Of a stretch of 37,830 nucleotides of DNA, positions 22,250 through 32,247 are shown piece by piece. Location: positions 1 to 37,830 of the forward strand of contig JAQGAU010000151.1 in the NCBI GenBank assembly GCA_034698045.1, given 5' to 3'. The notes beneath the pieces were generated by a model. That model did not search any database. It had not been told where the DNA came from and was given only the letters and a program-made list of their open reading frames with translations. A program made the translations under genes and the position numbers. This stretch comes from Paramacrobiotus richtersi. Its lineage: Eukaryota > Tardigrada > Eutardigrada > Parachela > Macrobiotidae. How positions within the stretch are numbered: position 1 is the first letter of the stretch; each line of letters opens with the position of its first letter.

Positions 22250-23070
22250 AAAGTAATCATCCGGTGTAACCCCCTTCTGGAAATCGCTGCCCGGCATAGG
22301 CCAGTCTTTCTATGAATACACTTCCCTTGCATCAGCCAGGTATGCCCCCACCAGTTAAAGCTCCCAATACTCAGCACCAAGATTTCCATAAAGGTCATGG
22401 CACCCAGGTCTACTTCCGTCACATACCCAGTGAGGAAGACGACGTGCTTCTCGCGGAACAGTCTCCGGCGATAGTCCATGTCGATACTCAATACAAAGAA
22501 GATGGCATTCTGGTACTTGAACTGGATGTGGAGAACGGCTCGGAGAAGGTATTCCGCAGACGCCGCTATACGACCGTGTCGGCGCTGGGACGACGGCCGT
22601 GTCCTGCACGATATCCTCGCGACGGACGTGAATCTCCACGAATGGCGAAGAACGGACTGTACGGCTATGCCGAATATGACGACGTCGACGGCTGTAATTT
22701 GGACTGGCTTGGTAAAGGTCAACATGGACCGGATTTCTGTTGTGGAAGCACTTCCAGGATTATCCGTATCCGGTGAGGACAGCGGATTGATTTGGCAAAT
22801 ACGTGTTGATGGCGTGAAATTTGGGAGTAAATTTTCCTGGTCGTGCTTCGCCTGTAAGTGGGTCCATCGTGTTATTTCGCGATAATATATTATAACGTGT
22901 GGCGCGCAAATTTTGTCACACATTTCCGGACACGATATCTCCAGAACCACTGATCGCTCGCAATCGTGCCGTTGTTCATTCTAAAGGGTAATTCATCTGC
23001 TACGAAACTGTCGATATGCCAGTGTGGAAGATTCTCAGCGGTAATGCGAAACTCCGCCCAAACAGCAGCT
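22250..23070. other. Protein-like stretch of unresolved strand and identity
   Basis: Long open frames overlap on both strands. A minus-strand frame runs 22950-21889 (353 codons), and plus-strand frames run 22312-22776 (154 codons) and 22478-22885 (135 codons). A further minus-strand frame at about 23070-22888, open to a TAA, reads strikingly like a protein exon (WAEFRITAENLPHWHIDSF, then ELPFRMNNGTIASDQWFWRY). A good minus-strand acceptor (CCACTTACAG) lies near 22853. I cannot assign a family or build one consistent model. It may be the remains of a gene whose frames no longer join. Confidence 0.45.
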
Positions 23071-24313
23071 GGTAATCAGTTAACGTTTCCCATGCCGTGA
23101 AGACGCAAAGTTACCAGGCTCCGTGGCCATTTGGGGAATTCGCCCTGCATTTCTTGATCATTATGATATACATACAAATGTTCGCGTTTAGCTTCATATA
23201 TGAATTACGGACACACTCCTTAAGGACGCTGTATAAATAAATTTAACACACAGAGTTTAACAGCCTTCGTTTGGACAAAATCATTATCATGATTTGCGCA
23301 GTTATTCCGAGCAACTACAAAGAGATGTGACAGTGCGAACCGCAGCTCTCCAACAAGAAAGTTTGATATCAAAGTTGATACCAAAGATGATGCCAAAGTT
23401 TTAAACTTTAAAATGCATTTCAAAATGGAAGCGTCGGTTTCAGTCAGTGAAAAAATGTTTGTTAGCTAGTGTAACCAATGTATAGTAACACTGGAAAAGC
23501 AGAACAGCGAAGTTTGTGCCTGAGACAACTCCAATCAGCTCCTCCAAGGCCACTTTGTCGGCATAGTTATGGCCTAATACGAGCGCAGAGGCAGAGAAAG
23601 CGGAAAAATAGACTGTACTTTTACCTGTAGGGAAGGTATTTATTTACGTCATTGGGTTTCGAAACATTGGGCCTACGGGGAGCATCTGCGATGTCTCTCG
23701 TGAAAGAAATATATAGGGAAGCGTTTGAAGGAACACACCAGCGAGCCCCGGCCCCACAAATTCCTGCGCCAGAAAATTTCACTGCAAATTCAGAGAGGAA
23801 ACTCAGAGTGCATCTTTGGGCCCACCGATAGCGCGGAACAACTTCACGAGATATATATGCTCTGATATGTTCTTTTATTTCGGATTTTTTCTAACCTGTT
23901 GTTTTGTTTAGCTGTGTTGCATTGCGTAGTGACAAAAGTGAATAAAACAAAACAGTAAGATGTGTATACGATGGCATATACATTTTGGTGAAGTCCATGA
24001 AAAAAACTGATACAAACGACAATATGATGATAATACCACATAACATGCCTTCCAAATAAAACTGGCAATACTTAGTAATCCAAGTGAACAAAGTTCAGGT
24101 CATTTGAAAACAAACTCTCGGTGCAAATCATGCTATTCCGATACAGTATAGAAATACATGTAAAGTTTTCAGTATTTTTTTGTAGTATAGGAAAGTAAAA
24201 TGTCAGATGAACTACCAAGTTTGCTATCGATTCGTTAAACACAGGAATAACAGATTCTGAGCTAGTAAAACCCAGCATTTACACAGAAAAACATAGTCAA
24301 ACCGAACAATGTT
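23071..24313. other. Intergenic region downstream of gene D
   Basis: Contains the cyclase relic at 23266-23361 and a 46-codon open frame at 23691-23831, with no other recognised gene. Several TTTATT motifs (for example near 23873) could serve as minus-strand polyadenylation signals for gene D, but they are about 440 bp from its stop. Confidence 0.4.
23266..23361 (+). pseudogene. Relic of a receptor guanylyl cyclase exon
   Basis: About 95 bp align to 15947-16041, the coiled-coil segment of the cyclase gene: GACAAAATC, then ATTTGCGC, CCGAGCAACT, GATGTGACAGTGCGAAC and CAGCTCTCCAA. Two extra bases after ATTTGCGC break the frame between the ICA and YSEQL-type positions. No neighbouring cyclase exons are visible, so it is an isolated fragment of a second copy. 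Confidence 0.8.
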
Positions 24314-27300
24314 CTAGTGAAACGTACTCGTACTAGTGTAAAACGGCGAGAGCATCGCACATGATGTGATCGGCCCGAGAGCGAACTTAGCCTTTTCCCA
24401 GCATTTCCCTTCTTGATTGTACCGCTCCACACCAGCATTTCTGGCCCTTGTGACACCCTGTGACGTCAGTCCTCCGCACACAAACAAATATCCACTGGCT
24501 GCAAACAAACAATGTCCATATCTTGGCAGCAGTAGGCTGCCAATCGTCTCCCAACCTCCTTTCGGCAGAGCCAGATTCAGCCTTTCACACGAACCAATCA
24601 CACCCGCTCCTTCATTGCACGCTCCGCCAACTACGTAGAGGAAGCCCTCGTGGACCTTGGCGGCGAAACAACGGCGCACCTGCTGCATATTGGGCAGCTT
24701 GGTCCATTTGTTTTTCTCGGCATCGTACATCTCGACTGTCGATACGGCATCGTCGCTGTTCTTTAGAAGGACACCTCCGCAGTAGTAAAACTTTCCACTC
24801 CATGTTTCGAAGGCAGCTTGTTCCCTGCGAATAAACCACGTTTTAGTTCAATAAATATATTGTCGACGTATTTCCTACCAGTACGAATACCTATTCGCGC
24901 GAAGTTTTACGGAGATTTATTTTGTATTAAACGCACTGACAGTTTTCGGTGTAGTTTGCGGTGTACATTGTACATTTATAAATACACTGTGCAGTGCAGT
25001 ATTTAATGCCCGAGTACCAAATGAGGATAATTTCGCGTCCGAGAACGATTCACGAACAAATTTACAAGTATCATACCTGAAGTATTTTGGCCGCGTGACA
25101 TCATACGTACTAATGGATGTCTTCATGTTGAACTTGAAGGACCGATTCTTAGAGCCTTTTGTTTTGAAGTCCCATGCGTAGACATGTCCATTCATAACCG
25201 ACAGAGGATAATTATCTCCGCTCTGGATTTGCTGCTGGAATAACGAGCGCGCCGTCTTTGTCGTCATCGAATAGGACCAAGTTGTTAGATTCGGTCCGTC
25301 GGTCACGCGGAACAGTAGGCAGTCGTTGACGGCTGGACCCATCTCTTTGTACTTGGAATAATGATGGACATCCGGCGGGAGACTGAATACCCAGTCCAGG
25401 TTGGTTTCGAAGACATACTGGCGTAGATCAGCTTGGTTCTTATCCGCATAAAACAGGAAGAGGCTGTCTGTAATGCGGCGTTCTCGGAAGCGGCGCTCTA
25501 CGGTGAACTTTGGGCCTGGTGGAAAAAGTGTTTCCATGACATTAAACAGTGCTTCTCGTAATGGCCCTTCTTCACTGTCGATAAGTTGTTCAAGGTTGGA
25601 TGCGTTCACATCCCATCGGATTTCCGCTAGCAGCACATCCAGTTTCTTTTTCGTCAACCGAAGCGGTGCATTGTGCTGACACCATTTAATCACTGCCTGT
25701 AATGTGGACAGTTTCAGTAAGCGTATTATAAGTGAATGAATGAATGCTAGGGTAGTTCTTTGTAATTTAGTAGAGCCACATTATTAAATACTACATTACG
25801 TTACATTACACATTATAATATATATTACATTTTACATATATCTCGTGATATCTGCTTAGTCAAACGAGGTAAAAAACAAAAACAAAGGAGCATAGAAACA
25901 CACCGCATTGCTTTTCACTGACAGTAAGTACCATGTAAACATCTATTTCGTGAGGCACAACCAAATAATCCTTCCGGACGAGGCATAGCATTCGAGCATA
26001 CGATGAGGGTAACAATTCCCCTGCTTGAGATTTACGGTGGAATTCACTCTGGATGTATCGTACACGGGACAAGAAGGCTTCTTCGGGCTCATTGTCATAC
26101 TCCTCCTCCTCCTCTTCGTCGTCTTTAGCCTTTTTTTCCTCCTTTTGAAATGGCGCTGGACTATCCGGCTTATCAGGAAATGACCATATGTCAAGATCGT
26201 CTTCTGAGGTCTCTGGAGCAGTTTCTTGAGTCGGTGGAGCCTTGGCGATCTGTTCCACATGTAATGCTTGAAGGCCTACGCAATCAAAGATTCGTAATTT
26301 CGTATCATTCTTTTTCTTCGACCCTTCTGCTATGCCTGCTGATAACATGACCAGCTCTGCGCGTATAATTTAGTACGCCATAGAAATCTGTCTGCATACG
26401 AGCCATGTCACCCTTCAGCAAAACTTTCTTACAGCTTAAATCTAGCATGTTTAGCACGAAATAAACAGTACGTTGCTATCCTGCGGTTGAATTTTGCCTC
26501 CAGAATTACTGTACAATTTCAAGGAGTTTCTGTAGCGATGCAAGGCAGTCGACAGAATGCCTGCATGGTTTGTTTTTTGATATTTATGGCCATAAACAAC
26601 AGTGAACAGTACGAAATAAGCCTTTATAAACGAATCTTTGAGAAGCAGAGAACACTTGGCTTTCATTACCGGTAAGCTTTTTATTAAAGAAGTGCAGAAT
26701 GATTTCCGAGGTTGCTTAATTACTGTCTGTTGAACTACATCAAGCACGTTATTATATGGAGCGCGAGGCCCGTCAAAATGGAAACAACTCTTTAAAGACT
26801 TTCGCAAACATCGGTTCTGCTAGTGGTTAAAGATGCGGCGCCGCTCTTCAAAGACCTATGTTCGCTCTCTTCAGTCTCTTAACGAATGTCGCTGTGCTTT
26901 AAGAAATACTGAACCGGCAAAGAACAGCTTTAAAGACTGACACCAATTTTTGAAAAGCCGTGAAGGAAGACTGATACCAGTCTTTAAAAACCATTTAAAG
27001 ATTGGTGTCAGTCTTTAAAGACGTTCTTTAACGTGAAGAGAAAGATCTTTCTGTAAAATATGGATTGTTTAAAGATCGTTTGGTGTCTTTAAAAAATCAC
27101 AGGAAATCTGCAAACAGTTTACCCAGAACTTTAGCGAAACTGCAGTCTTTAAACAGTTGTACCATTTTGACGGGCCTCGCGCTCCATATTATTACCGATC
27201 TAACGCCGGAAAGTTCACGGACACCACATCTTTCAGTTTAATATTGTTATGAAAATCCAAGCAACAAAATTAATACTGTAGCGTATCAACTGAATTGCCA

Positions 27301-27831
27301 CAATTAAATTTTCAGACAGGTAAGCAAGTATCTTCAAGTTTGAACTATGTCACTTTCTACTTGTACCGGAATATTTTGCAAATATCCTATCGCTTATGGA
27401 ATACACAAAACAAGCAAAGTAAACGCCACTTCCACCTTACCAATCGCATTGCCACTGATCTTTAGAAAAGCGGCGGCAGCCTGCAGTTTCTCCCGTGTTA
27501 ACCCAATAGCCGTCGATTTACAATCAAGGGGCGCTCCGGGATTTAGGGCGGCCAGCAGGACAACGTACGTTGCCCAGGGATCAATATGCTGTGGAATTAA
27601 AATCCTGCACGAATCCCCATCCATGCGGTCACAATGGAAATATGCTGGATCATTCAGGAGATCCTGGACAGCACCGCGTGTACTAAACTGCGCATGGTCC
27701 CCGACAATCACTTTTAACAAACGATTCCGTTTGATCTCGGGCGGTTCAACTTTGGCCACAAAAATGACATCATTCTGGACGTTTTCCGGATCCTCCACTG
27801 CGCTGAATTTCCGCTTCCCATTCATTTCCAT
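24314..27831 (-). CDS. Kelch gene D: BTB-BACK-Kelch protein
   Basis: Exons 27831-27441, 26275-25932, 25696-25077 and 24824-24314 join in phases 1, 0 and 2 to 621 residues. The start MEMNGKRK has a second in-frame ATG two codons later. The BTB domain (about 20-130; VIVGDHAQFSTRGAVQDLL, DPAYFHCD) follows AKVEPPE. The exon-2 linker is long and strongly acidic (DDEEEEEEYDNEPEE). BACK covers about 185-280 (GELLPSSYARM, LVRKDYLVVP, AVIKWCQH, EIRWDV). Exon 3 gives glycine-poor blades (LFLFYADKNQADL, YAWDFKTKGSKN), and exon 4 three Kelch repeats (FYYCGG, LYVVGG, LFVCGG). Gene C is the closest relative, with equal exon-3 length and near-identical motifs, so C and D are probably a fairly recent duplication in the same orientation. 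Intron 1 is enlarged by a 434-bp transposon. Confidence 0.9.
26755..27188. mobile_element. 434-bp MITE-like element in intron 1 of gene D
   Basis: Perfect 27-bp terminal inverted repeats (26755-26781 and 27162-27188; outer part TATGGAGCGCGAGGCCC) are flanked on both sides by the direct repeat TTATTA (26749-26754 and 27189-27194). The true target duplication may be this or a shorter TA/TTA within it. Inside, an about 10-bp palindromic core like GTCTTTAAAGAC recurs around eight times in both orientations, as subterminal transposase-binding repeats do. No transposase is encoded. Confidence 0.92.
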
Positions 27832-28584
27832 CAGTTTTGCGAATAAAACGAATCAGTAGTGTACAGCTGTAAAAGGAGTCTAAAAGATTGTCAGAAACGC
27901 AAAAGATGCACACGGGCTTGCGAACGTCGAATAAATGCTTTAAGGCTTATTGGGTTCTCTGATACACTGTGCCGTTGCAGACTTTCCAGATTATGAACAT
28001 CTGGATTTGACTTCATGGTTATGCTGTAGCATTTCTGCCTGGCAACTGAACAGTTATCCGTGGTTTCGATTATATGCACAGAAAGTGTCATAATCCGGGT
28101 CAAGGGCCAAAAGCTATAGAATTAATTCTCTCTGTATGGATCGTTGGGCTGTGTCCTGCTTCGTATAAAACAGCGACCAGTAGACGAATGTTTCTTGATC
28201 GACACTCGACAGAATATGTGAAACAATCAAAATGATTTGACAAGTATAAGGTAAAAGTCGGTCAGAAGGAGTCTAACATCTATTAATAAATATAGATGTA
28301 CAGTACTGTATATACCAAGCCGACATGTATACCGGTACAATATTAAGAGAAACTGTAGTGGCAAAAGTGATCTTCTTTTTAAAAAATGCCAATTTGTGAA
28401 CAATTTCAGAACAAAAGAAACCAACACGCTAATACAGTGTATATATGTTCTGCATCAGCAGTTTATCACACTTTTGTTGCATATGTGTCTGTATAAAGTA
28501 AGTATTACGTTTTGTGTCACCAACAAAAGCGCAAATCCAGTCTGCACAATACAGCCGAAGGAATAATTTAGCATAAATTCTTAG
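27832..28584. other. Upstream flank of gene D
   Basis: Holds the block shared with gene C and otherwise only short open frames of 66 to 70 codons without domains. Confidence 0.4.
28031..28135 (-). promoter_or_regulatory. Putative promoter block of gene D, conserved with gene C
   Basis: Begins ATTTCTGCCTGGCAACTGA about 200 bp upstream of the gene D start. It continues with CAGTTATCCGTGGTTTCGAT, a CACAGAAAGTGTC phrase and TCCGGGTCAAGGGCCAAAA. It parallels 21132-21235 upstream of gene C. Retained similarity in the same relative position points to shared regulation or a shared untranslated exon. Confidence 0.4.
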
Positions 28585-29293
28585 AAGGGAACAATCCCAG
28601 GCCCCATATTCAAAAAATTCTGAAAACGCTTGTGTGGACACAAATTAAGTGACCCCGTGAACTCCAGAAAAATATTTCTGGCTGCTGTGAAGCAGGTGGG
28701 CCCCTTGGGGGTAATTCCCTATTGCAATCTATACTGTATACCATTATGTTGTATATGTACGCAAACCCTACACCCATACGTACGGTAGCGCCGAATAACA
28801 GATGTTTTTCAAGCTTCTTCAGCAACACAACCAGACGCTAAAACTAAACTGAACTGAACGTTTGTTCAATGTCTTGAACATTTGAAGTCTTAAATATTTG
28901 GGCAAATGATGTTCATTTATAAATACAACACGTGAACGGTGTTATAATGCCAGGTTATGCAGCATCTTGGGGCGACTCAGTTTCTGTCCCCTTCGATATT
29001 GCTGGTCGTGCTGAAATGTCTTCGAAGTAAGGTTTTTGATTGTACAGTACAGGAAGTGGAAGAGTTTAAAAAAATCAGGATGGAGCGAATTTAGTCAGTC
29101 GTGCCTTTGTACGGTATGTATTACACACATATTGTATGGTACATACACTGTATACGTTGTCATCCAGACTCTCCCAAGGGGCCCAGTTGGATCACAGCAG
29201 CCAGAACTAATATTTTTAAGCTTATGGGGTCACTATGTGTCCACACAGGCATTTTAGCAATTTTTTGAATATGGGGCCCGGGATTGTTCCCTT
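28585..29293. mobile_element. Fold-back repeat, about 709 bp with long inverted arms
   Basis: The ends are AAGGGAACAATCCC and its complement. The left arm (28585 to about 28760) and right arm (about 29110-29293) are inverted copies of each other with scattered differences. Shared phrases include GGCCCCATATTCAAAAAATT, TGTGTGGACACA, a TCTGGCTGCTGTGA core and GGGCCCCTTGGG. The spacer carries no coding sequence. TTAG lies next to both ends but one base out of register, so a target duplication is not proven. It is a non-autonomous fold-back transposon or an inverted pair of one repeat. Confidence 0.8.
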
Positions 29294-29959
29294 GTTAGTG
29301 AAATGCCCTTTGGCGCACAATATTTCTCACCTGCAAAAGCAGCAACAAACACGAGCTGGCAACAAACACAATTCATACAGTAAAGGACCGAATTTTCCTC
29401 CCGCTGGAGCGGGAGGACTCAGACGCTCAGACTACGATATGGAATGACGTGTGGCGTGATATACTCAGATATAGTGTAATAGACAGTTATAGACTTCTAA
29501 CTGACAGATTCTAAGGGTAATGCGACGGCGGTTTTACGTACACTTTGAAATGATGCATATTTGTGGATCTCCCTTGCGCTGGCTTTTTGACGTTTTCATG
29601 CTTTTTGCCGAATAAGGATCATATCAGAAGCCGAGAAACTGAAATCAGTAACTCCACGCTCCGATCCGCCATTAGCCACTACCATGGTAGTACTCTTGTT
29701 CACGCGCTGACTAACTGCAGAAAATTCTCAACAATTCGTATGTGAAGTTGATGGCTTACACGTACAAGAAACTTGTGGATTTAGTTATTTCATAACATTT
29801 ACGAAATTAGTCATACTGTTACCGTTTGATATTTCGCTTTGTCATGGTTTTTTGAAGTTCTGCCGTTACAATGTACGCACTACAGATAGTACAGATAGTG
29901 CATTGCTTTTGCACAAGACTGTGCGCTCAAATTTTTGCGCGAATACTCGATATATTAGC
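29294..29959. other. Intergenic, no gene recognised
   Basis: Contains a small perfect hairpin (CCTCCCGC, loop TGGA, GCGGGAGG) near 29398-29417 and, at 29511-29534, the phrase also found downstream of gene C. Short open frames show no domain. Confidence 0.4.
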
Positions 29960-30500
29960 GTTGCACGCCAAGAGCATCGCACAAGATGTGACTAGTCCGC
30001 ATCATTACAGATCAACTTTTACCCAACAGTTAAGGACCTGTTTTTCGCTCTTGACCAAATGCCTCTTGTGGTTGGATCTTGTAATATCCGTATAATCCGC
30101 CGCACACATGCACATATTTACTGACAGCAACCAAAAATAATAGTTCGACAAGTACTGCGCTTATAATGTCACATTTTTTACGGATCACGGGATATTGCAC
30201 CATTCGCTCCAGTGTTTTGTCAATGGTGCAATATCCCGTGATCCGTACAAAAATGTGACATAAGCTGCAGTACTTGTCGAAGTACTGATATCGTGGCAGG
30301 ATCCAACTGCCAATCGTCTCCCAGTCTCCATTTGGTTCAACCATATATCCACCCTTTCGCACAACTGACTCAGTCGGACTGAGCATGCCTGTGCTTCGCT
30401 AGGTACGTAGAAGAAGCTATCGTGACCTTTAGTGCGAAACAGCGGCGTAGTCTGCTGCAAGGTACGAGCTTTGTCCACTTGTTTTTCCCTACAACGAAAC
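29960..30500 (-). pseudogene. Relic of a Kelch last exon, split by an inverted-repeat element
   Basis: Minus-strand reading gives, in different frames, KNKWTKL, LRRCFALKV, GDWETIGSWILPRYQY, FLVAVSKYVHVCGGL and a final segment like the VTSC end of genes C and D. The order matches their exon 4. Several frame changes are needed, and the first Kelch repeat is missing. Between PRYQY and LLFLVAV lies the 136-bp inverted-repeat element at 30145-30280. The exon was therefore already present when the element landed. No other exons are found nearby. Confidence 0.82.
30145..30280. mobile_element. 136-bp inverted-repeat element inside the Kelch relic
   Basis: Arms of about 60 bp (TCGACAAGTACTGC outward ends, CGGATCACGGGATATTGCAC near the centre) are inverted copies with only a few differences, leaving a loop of about 15 bp. 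The trinucleotide AGT borders both ends (30142-30144 and 30281-30283) and could be a 3-bp target duplication. It has no coding capacity and is MITE-like. Confidence 0.88.
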
Positions 30501-30664
30501 ACCGTTAAATCAGCCATGCGTCAGTTTGCACAGAATCTCGTTCTCTTCGCCGGTGGAAAGAAACCATGTTGTTCTGGAAAAGTATGGCTCTTCGCTGGCG
30601 TCCGCTTGGATCTTTATCTTTAGTAGTTGAAAACACGTTGAATACACAGCCTGTGAGACGCCAC

Positions 30665-30803
30665 CAGTGGCGCGCATAGACGGGGGTGCTGGCGACCTCC
30701 GACAGAAGGGGGGACCCTTTGCTTCGATTTTGGCGTACCCACCTATAGCATTGCCAGACGGGGGTGCAATTGCTGCCTTGCACCCCCCCTATGCGCGCCC
30801 CTG
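30665..30803. mobile_element. 139-bp hAT-type MITE with 8-bp target duplication
   Basis: A perfect 8-bp direct repeat, GACGCCAC, flanks the element (30657-30664 and 30804-30811). The ends are inverted repeats of about 24 bp: CAGTGGCGCGCATAG at the left and CAGGGGCGCGCATAG at the right, each followed by a G-rich run and TGC. CAG(G)GGCG-type ends and an 8-bp duplication are hallmarks of hAT transposons. It is too short to encode a transposase. Confidence 0.93.
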
Positions 30804-30811
30804 GACGCCAC

Positions 30812-32247
30812 AGCTTACTGTACGTCCGGCCTAACGCTGATAAGAATCAAAACTTGAGCGGGAGTAAAGCCTGCGCGATATGAGTCACTTTGCATGACTG
30901 GGTGGTTTTCAGACGGATCGGCATGACGCTGTAAGCTCGTCTAGACTGCTGCTGAATATGCTGCTAGTTCATTCAAAAGCGTCGGATCTTGCCATAGCAG
31001 TATGACCAATATGAGTTACTAAACTGAGTCAACCAGGATTGCAGTTAACTGTCTCTGTTAATTTTGCTTCTTGTTCGCAAGTTCCTGAAACAAAACGATA
31101 TCTCATCATTTTCTGACTACAGAAGTACCGGAGGACGCGTTTATCTGTCCTTTACATCCACTACAGGTAAGTTTAAAACCCGGTGTGGGAAACTGATTTC
31201 AAACGGTTTCCATATATTAAATGATCTGTATAGCTATCCTTTCTGTCCGTTCCGCTTTTTGCGCTTTCTCCTTCCTTTCAGTTACACAGAAAGATTGCTT
31301 CTGAAGGATCTGTTAGTTAATTTCTAATATGAGGTATTATTGTATTAAACGATACTTGTTGTTGCGTCATGTAGCAAAATTTCATAAGCCATGAAAGGTC
31401 ACAATCGCAAGGTCCTAAGCGAAGCTTGTGTGCGACACCAAAAAAAGCTTTCAGCAATCCAAATGAAAAAGTGTTATTGTAATCAGCCACTAACATCGAA
31501 CCGACGTTTCCATTAAACGCCGGAATAAGAAGCAGGTTAACGGACTCGCTTTAGTTCTCAAAAACAGCCTCTTCCCGATCTGTTTAAACAAAACCACAGC
31601 AGATTCGCACCCAATACCGAAACCAGCGTTCTTACGTTGTATGTGGTACCGTGAGTCTCCACTCTCCAGACATGAAAGAACAAGTTTATTCACCAAGCTG
31701 CACGTACGGGTATTCAATCACGCTCCTGCGGTATCGGCACGGGCTTTGATCTTTCTGCCGCGCTTTGCCATACCGCCGACTGTGAACCGAATGAAAGTGG
31801 TACACGCATTATTTACTGATCGAATCGGCTGCCTTTAGTAAAAACCTGATACGGCTCTGATACGGTAGCTTTCTAGCTTGTAGACGTTTGCTTAAGCTGA
31901 AAAACCTGAAGAAATTGTAACTCATGCCGTCTCGCAAACAAAACATTATCTTGCGGTGCGAAACGCATCAGTTTCGGTTTGCTTTGGAAATCGGTTATTG
32001 CCACTGACATTATAATAACTCGATCCTCTTATTAGAGAAGACTGCTGCGCCTTTTCGTACCGATACGCAGCAAACAGCGGCCATCCGCTCATAAACTGCA
32101 CTTATTGCAACTTGCGATGCGCCGAAGGTTTCTTCCAGCTTTAGCACATTCTCGGTGCGCTTTTGCGTTATTCGCTTTCATACATCTAATATTTCAGCCA
32201 AAGATCTATTAGTTATTGTGTTATATAGGGACTCGGTCGTCGAAAGA
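30812..32247. other. Intergenic region upstream of gene E
   Basis: No gene is assigned. One exon-like stretch at about 31080-31166 is bounded by a plausible acceptor (TTCGCAAG) and a strong donor (GTAAGTTT). It reads SDYRSTGGRVYLSFTSTTG, but no partner exons are found. A TATATAG at about 32222 lies only about 25 bp before the gene E start, so its role is unclear. Confidence 0.4.

Noticed and set aside
22840-22860. Plus-strand splice donor CCTGTAAGTGG
   Set aside because: Its complement is an equally good minus-strand acceptor, so it does not decide the strand of the 22250-23070 region.
23691-23831. 46-codon open frame starting MSLVKEIYREAF
   Set aside because: Plausible-looking but short, with no homologue recognised, no repeat in the window and no splice context.
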